In this document: positions 17,223-26,299 of the stretch, piece by piece
How positions within the stretch are numbered: the first letter of the stretch is position 1
Layout of the letters: the number at the start of each line of letters is the position of its first letter
NCBI RefSeq assembly: GCF_014076495.1
Contig: NZ_CP043575.1
Span: 5,153,191 to 5,217,190 of the forward strand
Length of the DNA stretch: 64,000 bases
From: Comamonas koreensis
Lineage (GTDB): Bacteria; Pseudomonadota; Gammaproteobacteria; Burkholderiales; Burkholderiaceae_C
Reading direction: 5' to 3'
Made by a program: the position numbers and the translations under genes
Notes under the pieces: generated by a model
Databases searched by the model: none
What the model saw: the letters and a program-made list of their open reading frames with translations, nothing else
Told to the model about the DNA's origin: nothing

Positions 17223-17332
17223 AAGGCATGAATCTTGCTCTGCCCCATTGTAGCCATGCTGGAGCGTTAGGCCGTTTCTGGCACAAAAAAGCCCGCGTGT
17301 GAACTGACCCCAAGAAGTTGGACAGTTGGAAG

Positions 17333-18169
17333 CTAGGGACTGAAGGCCTGAATCCGGTATTGCACCGGACTCAGGCCTTTTAGTTTTAGCTTGATGCGTT
17401 GGTGATTGTAGTAATGGATGTAGTGGTGAAGACCTTCTTGAAGCTGCGCCACACTGCTGAACTTGTTGAGGTGGAAGAACTCGGACTTCAAGGTTCCGAA
17501 GAAGCTCTCCATCGCTGCGTTATCCAAGCAATTGCCCCGACGTGACATGCTTTGCACCAGGCCATGATCGGCCAGCAAGCGGCGATAGGCACGACTTTGG
17601 TACTGCCAGCCCTGGTCGGAATGCAGCAATGGTTTTTCCTCCCTGCCCAGCTTGCCTAGCGCCTTGCGCAACATGTCACCCACCATCTTCAAGCGCGGTT
17701 GCGTATTCATCTGATAGCTCACCACCTCGCCATTGAATAGATCCATGACAGGCGACAGGTATAGCTTTTTACCCAAGACGTTGAACTCTGTCACGTCCGT
17801 CACCCATTTCTGGTTAGGCTGCTCGGCCATGAACTGGCGCTGCAACACATTGGCCACGTCCGCGTGCTGCCCGGCGCGATAGGAGCGATATTTCTTGGGC
17901 CGAACCAGGGACTTCATCCCCATTACCTGCATCAGGCGCTGCACGCTCTTGTGGTTCACATGACAGCCATTGCGCTTGAGTTCAAGCGCAATACGCCGAT
18001 AGCCATAGCGTCCTTTGTGAAGCTCGTAGACAGATCGGATCTGAGCCTTGAGCTCAGCGTATTTGTCGCCTCTCCTGTGCACTTGAGCCTGGTAATAGAA
18101 GGTGCTGCGCGCCAGCTTACCTGCCCGCAGCAAGTCCTTGAGGTCGTGATCTGGCCTTAGCTCAAGCAC
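17333..18169 (-). CDS. IS3-family transposase OrfB (DDE integrase domain)
   Basis: 278 aa. Integrase core with the DDE residues in WVTDVTEFNVLGKKLYLSP (first Asp), LLHSDQGWQYQS (second Asp) and DNAAMESFFGTLKSEFF (Glu), plus the HTH_21-type GRYGYRRIALELKRNGCHVN near the N-terminus. The nominal GTG start overlaps the orfA TAG, but in IS3 elements OrfB is normally made as an OrfAB fusion by -1 frameshifting. A slippery A5G run lies 10 nt before the orfA stop. Confidence 0.93.
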   Translation of the reverse strand: MLELRPDHDLKDLLRAGKLARSTFYYQAQVHRRGDKYAELKAQIRSVYELHKGRYGYRRIALELKRNGCHVNHKSVQRLMQVMGMKSLVRPKKYRSYRAGQHADVANVLQRQFMAEQPNQKWVTDVTEFNVLGKKLYLSPVMDLFNGEVVSYQMNTQPRLKMVGDMLRKALGKLGREEKPLLHSDQGWQYQSRAYRRLLADHGLVQSMSRRGNCLDNAAMESFFGTLKSEFFHLNKFSSVAQLQEGLHHYIHYYNHQRIKLKLKGLSPVQYRIQAFSP

Positions 18170-18708
18170 TATCCGCGCTTTTTCTGCGCAGCTTGTTTTT
18201 TCGCCTGAACCAAGGCCTCCAATTTTTTTAGGTACGCCACCTCCGCGCGCAGGTACTTCACCTCTTTGAGCAAATCTGCGTGCGAACGCGTGTCGTCCGC
18301 AGACATAACTGCTTGTGCCTGTGCGGGCTTGGCTGTGGGTGGGTTTGGCATCTTCTTGGAGCGTCCTCTTGGCCGGGGTGCAAGTGCTTGCGGCCCACCG
18401 TCGTGATATTGCAGCTCCCAGGCGCTGATGACACCCGTGCCACCCCGGATATCAAACAAGGTAATCGTCTCTCGTGCAGACAGATCATCTCGCCACATCC
18501 GCTGCAACACTGCCAGTTTGAAGTCAGCGCTGTAGCGACTGAACTTCTTGCGCAACCCTGATAGGCCATGCTGCTGGTAGCTCTTTACCCAACGTCGCAC
18601 TGTCGCTTGGTCGAGACCGTGAGCATGGGCCAGTGCTCTGAACCCATGCTGCCCCTGCACGTAGCCCTGGACAACTTCCAGCTTGTAACTCTCGTCGTAC
18701 TTCGCCAT
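18169..18708 (-). CDS. IS3-family transposase OrfA (double helix-turn-helix)
   Basis: 179 aa from ATG 18708 (MAKYDESYKLEVVQGYVQGQ). Two successive helix-turn-helix units: HGFRALAHAHGLDQATVRRW at about residues 22-41, and one around LSARETITLFDIRGGTGVIS at about 75-95. A C-terminal coiled coil (LLKEVKYLRAEVAYLKKLEA) follows. The double HTH and leucine-zipper tail are typical of IS150-group OrfA, which binds the element ends. Ends in a Lys-rich tail at the A-rich frameshift window. Confidence 0.9.
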   Translation of the reverse strand: MAKYDESYKLEVVQGYVQGQHGFRALAHAHGLDQATVRRWVKSYQQHGLSGLRKKFSRYSADFKLAVLQRMWRDDLSARETITLFDIRGGTGVISAWELQYHDGGPQALAPRPRGRSKKMPNPPTAKPAQAQAVMSADDTRSHADLLKEVKYLRAEVAYLKKLEALVQAKKQAAQKKRG

Positions 18709-18795
18709 GAAAAACACCCCAAAGGTTGGATTGATGTCCAACTTTTGGGGTGCAGTTCAGTGCGCGGGCTCTGTCTCAAGCGTTGGGGAATCCGC

Positions 18796-19440
18796 TCAGC
18801 CTTGTGCAGCCAGGAACTCTACCACTTGCAGCACGTTGCTCATCGAGCCGGCACGGGTTCCGTCGGTGTAGTACTTGCCCGCCACGCCCAGCGATGGAAC
18901 GCCTTCGACGCCGTACGACTCTTGCAGCTGGGTGGCCTTGCGCACCTGGCCTGCGACGCTGAACGAGTTGTAGGCTTCCTTGAACTTGGCCAGGTCCACG
19001 CCGTTCTTGTCCATCCAGGCGAAGATCTCGTCGTCCTTGTTCAGGCGCTGGCGCTCGACGTGGATCGCACGGAAAACCTTGACATGTACGTCAGGGATCA
19101 GGCCCATCGACTCCAGCGCAAAGTAGATCTTTTGCTGCGGCACAAAGGTGTTGTTGAAGGCCACAGGCACGCGGCGGATCTGCAGGTTCTTGGGGGCAGT
19201 CTTGGCCCAGGCTTCAAACTGCGGCTCGAAGGCATTGCAGTGGGGGCAGCTGTACCAGAAGAATTCGATCACCTCGACCTTGCCAGCGGGCGCATCGGGG
19301 GTGACGGGCTTGGCCAGCTTCAGGTAGTCCTTGCCTTCCTTGAACTTGGCCTGTGCGTTGGCGCCGGTGGCAAAAGGCAGGCTCAGCGCCGAGGCGGCAG
19401 TAGCGGAAGCCGCCAAAGTGGAAAACTCACGACGTTTCAT
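18796..19440 (-). CDS. dsbA: Periplasmic thiol:disulfide oxidoreductase DsbA
   Basis: 214 aa. Signal peptide with cleavage after ATGANA, then a thioredoxin fold with an inserted helical domain. The active site is C65-P-H-C68 in FFWYSCPHCNAFEPQ, and the cis-Pro loop is GVEGVPSLGVAGKYY. Introduces disulfides into exported proteins and is reoxidised by DsbB. It follows the SPOR-protein gene on the same strand. Its terminator has been split by the IS element. Confidence 0.94.
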   Translation of the reverse strand: MKRREFSTLAASATAASALSLPFATGANAQAKFKEGKDYLKLAKPVTPDAPAGKVEVIEFFWYSCPHCNAFEPQFEAWAKTAPKNLQIRRVPVAFNNTFVPQQKIYFALESMGLIPDVHVKVFRAIHVERQRLNKDDEIFAWMDKNGVDLAKFKEAYNSFSVAGQVRKATQLQESYGVEGVPSLGVAGKYYTDGTRAGSMSNVLQVVEFLAAQG

Positions 19441-19496
19441 GTTTTGTTAACTCCAGTGACAAGTTGCGGTTAGGAGTGCCCTGCACCGCCAAAAGT

Positions 19497-20201
19497 TCAA
19501 CGCTGCACGCGGACGATTTGCGCATCCACGCCGGCGCCATCGAGCTTGCCTTTGAGGCCATCGGCATCATCGCGCTTGTTGAAGGGGCCCACGCGCACCC
19601 GGTATACGGTGCGGCCATTGACTTCGCGCTCGCTCACGCGCGCTTCCCAGCCCATCATCGCCAGCTTGGCGCGCTGTGCATCGCCATCGGACTGGCTGCG
19701 GAAAGCACCGGCCTGCACGAAGTACTGGAAGCCGTCGGTGCCATCGGCACTGCGCGACTTGGCCAGATCGCCCAGCGGATCGGCGCCCTGGCCGGCCTTG
19801 GGGTCGAGCTTTGCGACCTGGGTCTTGTCTGCCGGCTTGTCAGCGGGCTTGGTGGTATCGGGCAGCACCACTTCGGGCTTGGCAGGCTTGTTTTCCACTG
19901 GCGCGGGGGCGTTGTCAGCCACCGTGCGCGGCGGCTCAGGCACCACCACGCCCTGAGCGGCCGGTGCCACAGCCGCGGGCGCACGCGCGGGGTTCTTGCC
20001 ATAGAGCGGCGAGTTCGGGTCCCAGTTCTGGTTGCGCTGCGCCTCGGCCTTGTCCTTGGCCTCGCCGCGCACGCCACCTTTGTTGACAAACGGCACCGGC
20101 ACATTGGTGACGTACACGGCCACGGCCAAGGCCGCGCCCACGCCCACCAGCAGCCCCAGGATCAGGCCCAGGATGGTTCCACCACGTTGATGTCGTCGCA
20201 T
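19497..20201 (-). CDS. SPOR-domain membrane protein (FtsN-like)
   Basis: 234 aa from ATG 20201 (MRRHQRGGTILGLILGLLVG). One N-terminal membrane helix (about residues 9-32), a long Pro/Ala/Lys-rich periplasmic linker, and a C-terminal SPOR domain from about residue 155 (FQYFVQAGAFRSQSDGDAQR, NGRTVYRVRVGPFNKRDDAD). SPOR domains bind septal peptidoglycan lacking stem peptides, so it probably goes to the division site. Lies 26 bp downstream of argS and is likely co-transcribed with it. Confidence 0.92.
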   Translation of the reverse strand: MRRHQRGGTILGLILGLLVGVGAALAVAVYVTNVPVPFVNKGGVRGEAKDKAEAQRNQNWDPNSPLYGKNPARAPAAVAPAAQGVVVPEPPRTVADNAPAPVENKPAKPEVVLPDTTKPADKPADKTQVAKLDPKAGQGADPLGDLAKSRSADGTDGFQYFVQAGAFRSQSDGDAQRAKLAMMGWEARVSEREVNGRTVYRVRVGPFNKRDDADGLKGKLDGAGVDAQIVRVQR

Positions 20202-20227
20202 TGCAGTTATTACCTTTGTTCGCAAAA

Positions 20228-21937
20228 TCACATGCGCTCTGGTGCACTCACACCCAGCACGGCCAGGCCATTGCGCAGCACCTGCGCGACCGCTGCCACG
20301 AGTGCCAGACGGGCCAGTTTGGTGGCTTCGTCATCCACCAAGATACGCTCTGCATCATAGTAGCTGTGGTAGGCCGAGGCCAGGTCACGCAGATAGAACG
20401 TAACATCGTGCGGCGCATTGCCAGCCGCGGCGTTGCTCAGCATCTCGGGATACTGGGCCAGCATCTGCATCAGCGCCTGGGCCTGCGGCCCTTGCAGCGC
20501 GCCCAGGTCAATGCCGCTCAGCGCAGGCAGACCAGCGCCGCCTTGCTCCTGCCAGCCGCGCAGCACCGAGCAGATGCGCGCATGGGCGTACTGCACGTAG
20601 AACACCGGGTTGTCATTGTTCTGGGCCACGGCCAGGTCGACATCAAAGGTGTACTCGGTATCGGGCTTGCGCGAGAGCAGGAAAAAGCGCACCGCATCCT
20701 TGCTGGTCCACTCGATCAGGTCGCGCAAGGTGACATAGCTGCCGGCGCGCTTGCTGATCTTGACCTCTTCACCACCGCGCACCACGCGCACCATGGTGTG
20801 CAGCACATAGTCGGGGTAGCCCTGGGGAATGCCGACATTGACCGCCTGCAGACCGGCGCGCACGCGGGCGATGGTGCCGTGGTGGTCCGTGCCCTGGATG
20901 TTGACGGCCTTGCCGTAGCCGCGCAGGAACTTTTGCGTGTGGTAGGCCACATCGGGCAGGAAGTAGGTGTAGGTGCCGTCGGACTTGCGCATCACGCGGT
21001 CCTTGTCGTCACCGAAGTCGGTGGTGCGCAGCCACAGCGCGCCATCTTGCTCATAGGTGTGGCCGCTGGCGATCAGGCGCTGGACGGTCTCGTCCACATG
21101 GCCGTTCTGGTACAGGCTCGATTCGAGGTAGTACTCGTCAAACTTGAGGTTGAAGGCCTGCAGGTCCTTGTCCTGCTCGTTGCGCAGGTAGGCCACCGCA
21201 AAGTTGCGGATGTTGTCGTAATCCTCGACATCTCCATTGGCGGTGAACGCGCGGTCATCGGCCTCGATGGTCTGCTTGGCCAGGAACGCCTGGGCAATAT
21301 CGCCGATGTAGTCGCCGTTGTAGAAGTTCTTGGCCAGCGGGTTGTCGCTGTCGGTGGGCCAGCAGTCGTCACCGGGCTTGAAGCCCTTGGCACGCAGCTG
21401 GGTGCTCTTGGTCAAGGTGTCGATCTGCACGCCCGCGTCGTTGTAGTAGAACTCGCGGTGCACGCTCCAGCCCTGGCTGCCGTAGAGGTTGCAGATCGCA
21501 TCGCCCAGCGCGGCCTGGCGGCCATGGCCCACGTGCAGCGGACCGGTGGGATTGGCCGAGACAAACTCGACGATGATCTTTTCATCGCGCGGCGGCTGCA
21601 TGCCAAAGCGCTCGCCCTGGGCCAGCACTTCCTGCACCACCTGCTGCTTGGCAGCGGGCTTGAGGCGCAGGTTCAAAAAGCCTGGACCGGCGATCTCGAC
21701 CGCATCCACCCATTGCGCAAAGGCGGGCGCGGCCTCCAGCGCCGCCTTGAGCTGCTCGCCCAGCGCGCGGGGATTGGCCTTGAGCGGCTTAGCCAGCTGC
21801 ATCGCGGCGGTCACGGCATAGTCACCGTGGGCGGCCACCTTGGGCGTTTCAAAGGCCGCACGGCTACCTGCGCCAGGCGACAATTTCTCGAGCTCGGCAG
21901 CAAGCACTGCGAGCAAATCTTTTTTGACTTGCAACAT
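20228..21937 (-). CDS. argS: Arginyl-tRNA synthetase
   Basis: 569 aa, class I synthetase. The HIGH motif appears as HVGH in [19 protein letters not shown]. The N-terminal additional domain (about 1-110) that reads the tRNA D-loop is present. The catalytic core includes [28 protein letters not shown] and [20 protein letters not shown], the last at the KMSKS position. The C-terminal anticodon-binding helices (about 450-569) contain [13 protein letters not shown]. First gene of the argS-SPOR-dsbA run. Confidence 0.97.
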   Translation of the reverse strand: MLQVKKDLLAVLAAELEKLSPGAGSRAAFETPKVAAHGDYAVTAAMQLAKPLKANPRALGEQLKAALEAAPAFAQWVDAVEIAGPGFLNLRLKPAAKQQVVQEVLAQGERFGMQPPRDEKIIVEFVSANPTGPLHVGHGRQAALGDAICNLYGSQGWSVHREFYYNDAGVQIDTLTKSTQLRAKGFKPGDDCWPTDSDNPLAKNFYNGDYIGDIAQAFLAKQTIEADDRAFTANGDVEDYDNIRNFAVAYLRNEQDKDLQAFNLKFDEYYLESSLYQNGHVDETVQRLIASGHTYEQDGALWLRTTDFGDDKDRVMRKSDGTYTYFLPDVAYHTQKFLRGYGKAVNIQGTDHHGTIARVRAGLQAVNVGIPQGYPDYVLHTMVRVVRGGEEVKISKRAGSYVTLRDLIEWTSKDAVRFFLLSRKPDTEYTFDVDLAVAQNNDNPVFYVQYAHARICSVLRGWQEQGGAGLPALSGIDLGALQGPQAQALMQMLAQYPEMLSNAAAGNAPHDVTFYLRDLASAYHSYYDAERILVDDEATKLARLALVAAVAQVLRNGLAVLGVSAPERM

Positions 21938-21978
21938 ATTTGAAACTTAGACGAAGCGGTTACCAGCGCCAGGCCGGT

Positions 21979-22425
21979 TTACCAGCCCCGGGCATAAAAC
22001 ACGGCGACGGCGGCGATCACGGGAATCAGATGGGCTTGCCACATGACCCATTTACGCGTGGCGCGCACCTCGGCGTCCCCGGGCAAAGCGCCATTGTCGC
22101 GCAATTGCCGTAACCAGCGGCGGAACACGGCTGTCGGCTTGAAGGACAGCATCACGCCGACGACGACCAAGGTCATCTTCAGGTGAAAAAGCGGCTGGCT
22201 GACATACCAGGTCACGCCCTTGGCGCCCAGAAACAGGCGCAGCAAGCCGGTGGCCAGCACCGCCAGCGCGGCAAAGGCGTAGATCAGATCGAGGCGCGCT
22301 AAGCGCTGCACCACGGCCCCATTCATCCACTCGGCGCGGCACAACGCCGCCTCGCTGGAGAGAAAAACCACCATGGTCAACAAGGCCAGCAGGTGCAGGC
22401 AGGCCAGAACAGCTTCCAAAGTCAT
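21979..22425 (-). CDS. DUF2214-type four-helix membrane protein
   Basis: 148 aa from ATG 22425. Four hydrophobic stretches (VLACLHLLALLTMVVFLSSE, LIYAFAALAVLATGLLRLFL, LKMTLVVVGVMLSF, HLIPVIAAVAVFYARGW). The conserved HLL-type His in the first helix and LGAKGVTWYVSQPLFHLKM between helices 2 and 3 match DUF2214 family members, which have no established function. The start lies 4 bp after the LysR gene stop, so the two are probably one transcript. Confidence 0.8.
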   Translation of the reverse strand: MTLEAVLACLHLLALLTMVVFLSSEAALCRAEWMNGAVVQRLARLDLIYAFAALAVLATGLLRLFLGAKGVTWYVSQPLFHLKMTLVVVGVMLSFKPTAVFRRWLRQLRDNGALPGDAEVRATRKWVMWQAHLIPVIAAVAVFYARGW

Positions 22426-22429
22426 CGTG

Positions 22430-23356
22430 TTACTCCATCTTTTTCCAGAAATCGGCACGTTCGTAGTGCTGCTTGACGAAATCGATCCACAAGCGCACCC
22501 GCAGCGGCAGGTGCTTGCGCTGCTGGAACATCACATAGATGCCGTTGGGCGGCGCAGCAAAGTCCTCCAGCACCTCGACCAGGCGGCCGGCGGCAATCTC
22601 GGACTCGACCTCCCAGGTGCTGCGCCAGGCAATGCCCCAGCCTTGCTGGCACCAGTCGTGCAGCACCTGGCCGTCCGAGCAATCGAGCGGGCCGCCAGGC
22701 TTGAGGTAGACCACCTCGCTGGCGCCAGTGGCCGCCGGCATGCGAAACGCCCAGCCCCGCGTTTGCGAGGCCTCGCTCGACAAGGTCAGGCAGTCATGCT
22801 GGCTCAGCTCGCTGGGGTGGCGGGGAATGCCGCGGCGGCGCAGGTACTCGGGCGTGGCCACGCACAGGCGCCGGTTGTCGGCCACGCGCACGCTGACCAG
22901 TGAGGAATCGGGCAGGTCGCCCACGCGAATCGCGCAGTCATAGCCCTCGCCGGCCAGGTCGACCAGGCGGTCGCTCAGGTTCAGCGAGATCGTCACATCC
23001 GGGTGGCGCGCATGGTAGAGCGGCAGCAGCGGCGCCACATGGCGGCGCCCAAAGCCGGCCGGTGCGGTCACGCGCAGATGCCCAGTGGCCTTGATGCCCC
23101 CGGCGCTGACGCTGGCCTCGACACTGGCTAGCTCGGCCAGCAGGCGCTGGCAGTCTTCCAAAAAGGCCGCGCCCTCGTACGTCAGGGTGAGCTTGCGCGT
23201 GGTGCGCACCAGCAGCTTGACGCCCAGGCGCTCCTCCAGCGCATCGAGCCGGCGGCCCATGATGGCCGGGGCCACGCCTTCGGCCTTGGCAGCGGCCGTG
23301 AGGCTGCCGCGCGAGGCGATGGCGACAAATGATTCGAGCTGCTTGAGGCGATCCAT
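22430..23356 (-). CDS. LysR-family transcriptional regulator
   Basis: 308 aa from ATG 23356 (MDRLKQLESFVAIASRGSLT); a longer upstream frame lacks family similarity. N-terminal winged HTH (residues 1-60, AAAKAEGVAPAIMGRRLDAL) and a periplasmic-binding-like effector domain containing GHLRVTAPAGFGRRHVAPLL and LNLSDRLVDLAGEGYDCAIR. It belongs to the large CrgA-like subgroup. Divergent from the histidine kinase gene and followed at 4 bp by the DUF2214 protein, its most likely co-regulated partner. Confidence 0.92.
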   Translation of the reverse strand: MDRLKQLESFVAIASRGSLTAAAKAEGVAPAIMGRRLDALEERLGVKLLVRTTRKLTLTYEGAAFLEDCQRLLAELASVEASVSAGGIKATGHLRVTAPAGFGRRHVAPLLPLYHARHPDVTISLNLSDRLVDLAGEGYDCAIRVGDLPDSSLVSVRVADNRRLCVATPEYLRRRGIPRHPSELSQHDCLTLSSEASQTRGWAFRMPAATGASEVVYLKPGGPLDCSDGQVLHDWCQQGWGIAWRSTWEVESEIAAGRLVEVLEDFAAPPNGIYVMFQQRKHLPLRVRLWIDFVKQHYERADFWKKME

Positions 23357-23525
23357 ACCAGACAGAACACAGAAAATACGCAAAGCCCGCTGGCCGCCGC
23401 TTGTGCGACGCGCTGGCTGGGCCACAGCCTATTATCATCGGGGCTCCGGCCTGGCGGGCGCATGAAAGCGCACATCCCGCTGCGACACTCATTGACAGCC
23501 GCTCTTTTCCCGCGCCCCCGCTCCT

Positions 23526-24776
23526 ATGCCGTCAGCTTCAACGCCGCCCACCAGCACTCCCTCCAGCGCCGACGCGCTCTGGTACGCCCCCGCGCAACTG
23601 CTGCGCTTGTTTGGCAGCAGCCCCGTTGCCATGGCCTACTGGGGCCGTGACCAGCGCCTGCGCCTGGCCACGCCGCAGTGGTGCGAATGGTTTGGTGTGC
23701 CCACCACCGGCATCGTCGGCCAGCAGCTCGATGAAGCGCTGCCCCCCGACTTTGCCCAGCAGCACCACGCGGCGCTGCAGGCCGCCACCCAGGGCCTGCG
23801 CCAGCAGTTCGACACGTGCAAGACCGATGCCCATGGCCAGGTCGCCTGGCGCCGCATCAGCCTCTCGCCCCACCTCTGGCCCGGGCCGGCAGGCAGCAAA
23901 ACCGCCCAGGGCGTGCTGATGCTGATGCAGGACTGCAGCGCCGAATACGCCAATGCGGCGCAAGCGGATGACCTGCGCGCGCAACTGGCCGCGCTGTCGT
24001 CCACCGACCTGGAGCGCACCGAGGAGAAAAGCGAGCTGCTCAAGCTGCGCACCTTGCTGGACTGGCGCACCGCCATGCTCACCGAGCACAGCGAAATGCT
24101 GCAGCTGCTCTCGCATGAGATCCGCCAGCCGCTCAACAACGCCTCGGCCGCGATGCAGGCCACCATGTCGGCCATTGCCGAGCTGCAGCTGAGCCAGACC
24201 ACGCCGGCCACCAAGGCCTTGCTGCGCGCCGAGCATGTGCTCCAGCAGGTCATCGGCACCCTGGACAACACCCTGGCCGCCGGCACTATTCTTGCCGTGG
24301 GCGGGCGCGCTGGCGCCTCGTCCGATACCGATCTGCCCACCCTGGTCAACCTGGTGCTGCACGACATCGCTGCCGATGCCCGCCCGCGCATCCAGGTGGT
24401 CTGGGATGCCGAGGCGCGCACGGTGCAGCTGCACCCGGCGCTGATGCGGCTGACCATCCGCAACCTGCTCAACAACGCGCTCAACTACGCGTCGGTCGAC
24501 AGCCCCGTGCTGCTGCGCCTGGCCGATTCGGACGACCCGCTGGCGCTGATCATCGAGGTGATCGACGAAGGCCCGGGCATCCCCGACAGCCTGCGCCCGC
24601 GCCTGTTCGAGAAAGGCACGCGCGGCACCGAGCACCGCCACCGGGCGGGTGCCGGGCTGGGTCTGTTCATCGTGCGCTCGGTGGTGCAGTTGCACCAGGG
24701 CACGGTGCAGGCCTTGCCGCGCCAGCCAAACGGCACCATCATGCGTATCGAGTTGCCCCAAGGGCTGGATGATTAG
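23526..24776 (+). CDS. PAS-domain sensor histidine kinase (soluble)
   Basis: 416 aa with no membrane segment, so the sensor is cytoplasmic. PAS-like domain at about residues 25-150 (FGSSPVAMAYWGRDQRLRLA, then VGQQLDEALPPDFAQ), a linker coiled coil, HisKA with the phospho-acceptor His in LQLLSHEIRQPLNNASAAMQ, and HATPase with the N box (RNLLNNALNYAS), G1 (DEGPGIPD), F box (LFEKGTRGTEH) and G2 (GAGLGLFIVRS). It is followed 96 bp later by its likely partner response regulator. The signal is unknown. Confidence 0.92.
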   Translation: MPSASTPPTSTPSSADALWYAPAQLLRLFGSSPVAMAYWGRDQRLRLATPQWCEWFGVPTTGIVGQQLDEALPPDFAQQHHAALQAATQGLRQQFDTCKTDAHGQVAWRRISLSPHLWPGPAGSKTAQGVLMLMQDCSAEYANAAQADDLRAQLAALSSTDLERTEEKSELLKLRTLLDWRTAMLTEHSEMLQLLSHEIRQPLNNASAAMQATMSAIAELQLSQTTPATKALLRAEHVLQQVIGTLDNTLAAGTILAVGGRAGASSDTDLPTLVNLVLHDIAADARPRIQVVWDAEARTVQLHPALMRLTIRNLLNNALNYASVDSPVLLRLADSDDPLALIIEVIDEGPGIPDSLRPRLFEKGTRGTEHRHRAGAGLGLFIVRSVVQLHQGTVQALPRQPNGTIMRIELPQGLDD

Positions 24777-24872
24777 CCAGCCACGCGATGGCCACCGGCC
24801 GCTTGCCCCTGCAGAAGCTGGCACCGCGCTTCTCAGGACTTTTCACCGACTGCACCATTTCACGGAACCACC

Positions 24873-25559
24873 ATGCTCCCCGCCACGCTCGCCCTGGTCG
24901 ACGACGACCCCGAATACAGCGAATTTCTGGCCCAACACTTGCGCAACCAGGGCGTGCAGGTACAGGTTTACAACGACAGCAGCGACCTGCTGGCCGATAT
25001 CGAGCCCTACCGTTTTGACTTCTATGTGCTGGACCTGATGCTGCCCGGCGTCAACGGCACCGAGCTGCTGCGCATTCTGCGCAAGCGCAACCAGGCGGGC
25101 GTGCTGATCGTCTCGGGACGGCTGGGCCCCGAGGTGTTTGCCGAGGTCATCAATGCCGGCGCCGACATGTACCTGACCAAGCCGGTGACCTTCGAGCAGG
25201 TGGAGCTGGCCGTGCGCGCCGTGCACCGCCGCATCATGACCACCGCCCAGGTCGCCACGGCCTGGAAGCTCGACAGCCACCGCAGCCTGCTGCTGACGCC
25301 CGATGGCCAGAGCGTGGAACTGAGCCCCACCGACCTGATGCTGATGCAGTGTTTTCTAAAAGCCCAGGGCGCCGTCGTGGGCCGCGACCAGATCCGTGAA
25401 CTGCTGGGCTACCCGACCGCCAGCGACTCCGACAACAGCCTGCACGCCACCATCTACCGCCTGCGCCGCCGCATCGAGAAGGCCACGCCGCTGGCGGTGC
25501 CGCTGCAATCGCAGCAAAAAGTGGGCTACCAGTTCCGCGCGCCGCTGGTCTCGGCCTAA
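24873..25559 (+). CDS. OmpR/PhoB-type response regulator
   Basis: 228 aa. Receiver domain with the acidic pocket (LVDDDPEYSEF), phospho-acceptor Asp in FYVLDLMLPGVNGTELL and the conserved Lys in MYLTKPVTFEQVEL. The C-terminal winged helix (about 135-225) includes LSPTDLMLMQCFLKAQGAVV and DNSLHATIYRLRRRIEKATP. Acts as a DNA-binding output for the kinase upstream. Its targets may include the kinase pair itself; nothing in the sequence identifies others. Confidence 0.92.
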   Translation: MLPATLALVDDDPEYSEFLAQHLRNQGVQVQVYNDSSDLLADIEPYRFDFYVLDLMLPGVNGTELLRILRKRNQAGVLIVSGRLGPEVFAEVINAGADMYLTKPVTFEQVELAVRAVHRRIMTTAQVATAWKLDSHRSLLLTPDGQSVELSPTDLMLMQCFLKAQGAVVGRDQIRELLGYPTASDSDNSLHATIYRLRRRIEKATPLAVPLQSQQKVGYQFRAPLVSA

Positions 25560-25580
25560 CCTGCGCAGCACGGGCGCTGC

Positions 25581-25608
25581 AAAAGCAAACGGGCCCATCG
25601 GGCCCGTT
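25581..25608 (-). terminator. Intrinsic terminator of the downstream Roadblock-like gene
   Basis: Perfect 9-bp stem AACGGGCCC / GGGCCCGTT (25588-25596 and 25600-25608) with a 3-nt loop. On the minus strand it is followed by TTGCTTTTGC. It lies between the convergent response regulator and Roadblock-like genes. Confidence 0.75.
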
Positions 25609-25630
25609 GTGCTGTGGCGACCAACGTCGT

Positions 25631-25990
25631 TTACATGGTCATGTTCGATTCGACATCGGCCACCTTGCGGCGGGCCAGCGCCAGGTTGGAGCGGGCCTTG
25701 TCCAGCACGTAGTAGACGAAGATGCCGGCCAGCTTCTGCGATGGGCGGATAAGGTGGTACTGCTTGCCCAAGGTGATGAGGATGTCGTCGATGTTGTCGT
25801 TCAGGCCCAGGGCCTTCATCGTCTTCATCTTGGCGCGCACCACTTCGGTGTTGCCAGCTGCTGCCAGCTCCATGTCCACACCGCTGCCGATGCTGCCCAG
25901 CATCATGCCGCTGCTGTAGTCCACCACGGCAGCGCACAGCGCGCCGTCCATCGTCATCAAGTCGCTCAAGCTGTCGTTCAGATTTGCCAT
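25631..25990 (-). CDS. Roadblock/LC7-like protein, copy A
   Basis: 119 aa from ATG 25990, with GGAG 7 nt upstream. No signal or membrane segment. The fold pattern resembles Roadblock/LC7 (MglB-like) domains: an N-terminal helix, DGALCAAVVDYSSGMMLGSI, the helix LAAAGNTEVVRAKMKTMKAL, then DDILITLGKQYHLIRPSQKL and AGIFVYYVLDKARSNLALAR. Such proteins dimerise and regulate small GTPases, but no GTPase gene is nearby. About 84 percent identical to the protein encoded at 26357-26716, so the pair is a recent tandem duplication. An FNR-like box overlaps its leader. Confidence 0.8.
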   Translation of the reverse strand: MANLNDSLSDLMTMDGALCAAVVDYSSGMMLGSIGSGVDMELAAAGNTEVVRAKMKTMKALGLNDNIDDILITLGKQYHLIRPSQKLAGIFVYYVLDKARSNLALARRKVADVESNMTM

Positions 25991-26007
25991 GTCGATCTCC
26001 AATCCAT

Positions 26008-26021
26008 GTGATCTATATCAA
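26008..26021. promoter_or_regulatory. FNR/ANR-like box upstream of Roadblock copy A
   Basis: GTGAT-CTAT-ATCAA on the plus strand, i.e. TTGAT-ATAG-ATCAC on the minus strand: nine of ten positions of the FNR consensus TTGAT-N4-ATCAA. It lies 18-31 nt upstream of the start codon, so it would fall near or after the transcription start and fits repression or an internal start better than classic activation. Confidence 0.45.
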
Positions 26022-26299
26022 GCACTACCACCTTATGAAGGTATAGATGATTCTAATAAGTCACTTCTGATCGGAGCAATCATTCTCTGCATGCGGCTGT
26101 TACCCAGGCAGGTGCATTCGGCGCAGATATTCGACATTTGGATAGCAACCGCGCATGGTCTGGCTTATGTCCGCCTGCAAAAAATGCAGGCGAAGACCAT
26201 ACCCGCATATCGTAACAAAGCGTATGTTATTTGCGACGCTATGGCCGCCTGGGCGCCCAGTCGGGTGGCAGGGCAGCGCACCACCCCAGGCACGAAGGC

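Larger units (their letters stand above)
17300..18759 (-). mobile_element. IS3-family insertion sequence (IS150-type), complete, 1460 bp
   Basis: Terminal inverted repeats are visible: left TGAACTGACCCCAAGAAGTT and right (reverse complement) TGAACTGCACCCCAAAAGTT, alike apart from one inserted base and one mismatch over about 25 bp. The element is flanked by the 3-bp direct repeat GTG (17297-17299 and 18760-18762), the short duplication typical of IS3-family transposition. It carries orfA and orfB in the minus orientation with orfB in the -1 frame. Both frames are intact, so it may be active. Confidence 0.93.
17285..18770 (-). terminator. dsbA intrinsic terminator split by IS insertion
   Basis: Removing the IS and one copy of its 3-bp duplication joins the flanks into AGCCCGC-GTGC-GCGGGCT, preceded on the plus strand by six A residues. 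On the minus strand this is a 7-8 bp GC stem followed by TTTTTT, a standard intrinsic terminator 35-70 bp after the dsbA stop. The halves now lie at 17285-17299 and 18760-18770, so the hairpin can no longer form locally. Confidence 0.8.

Noticed and set aside
22430..25559. Prophage or genomic island around the regulators
   Set aside because: No integrase, phage genes or composition shift; the genes are ordinary regulators.
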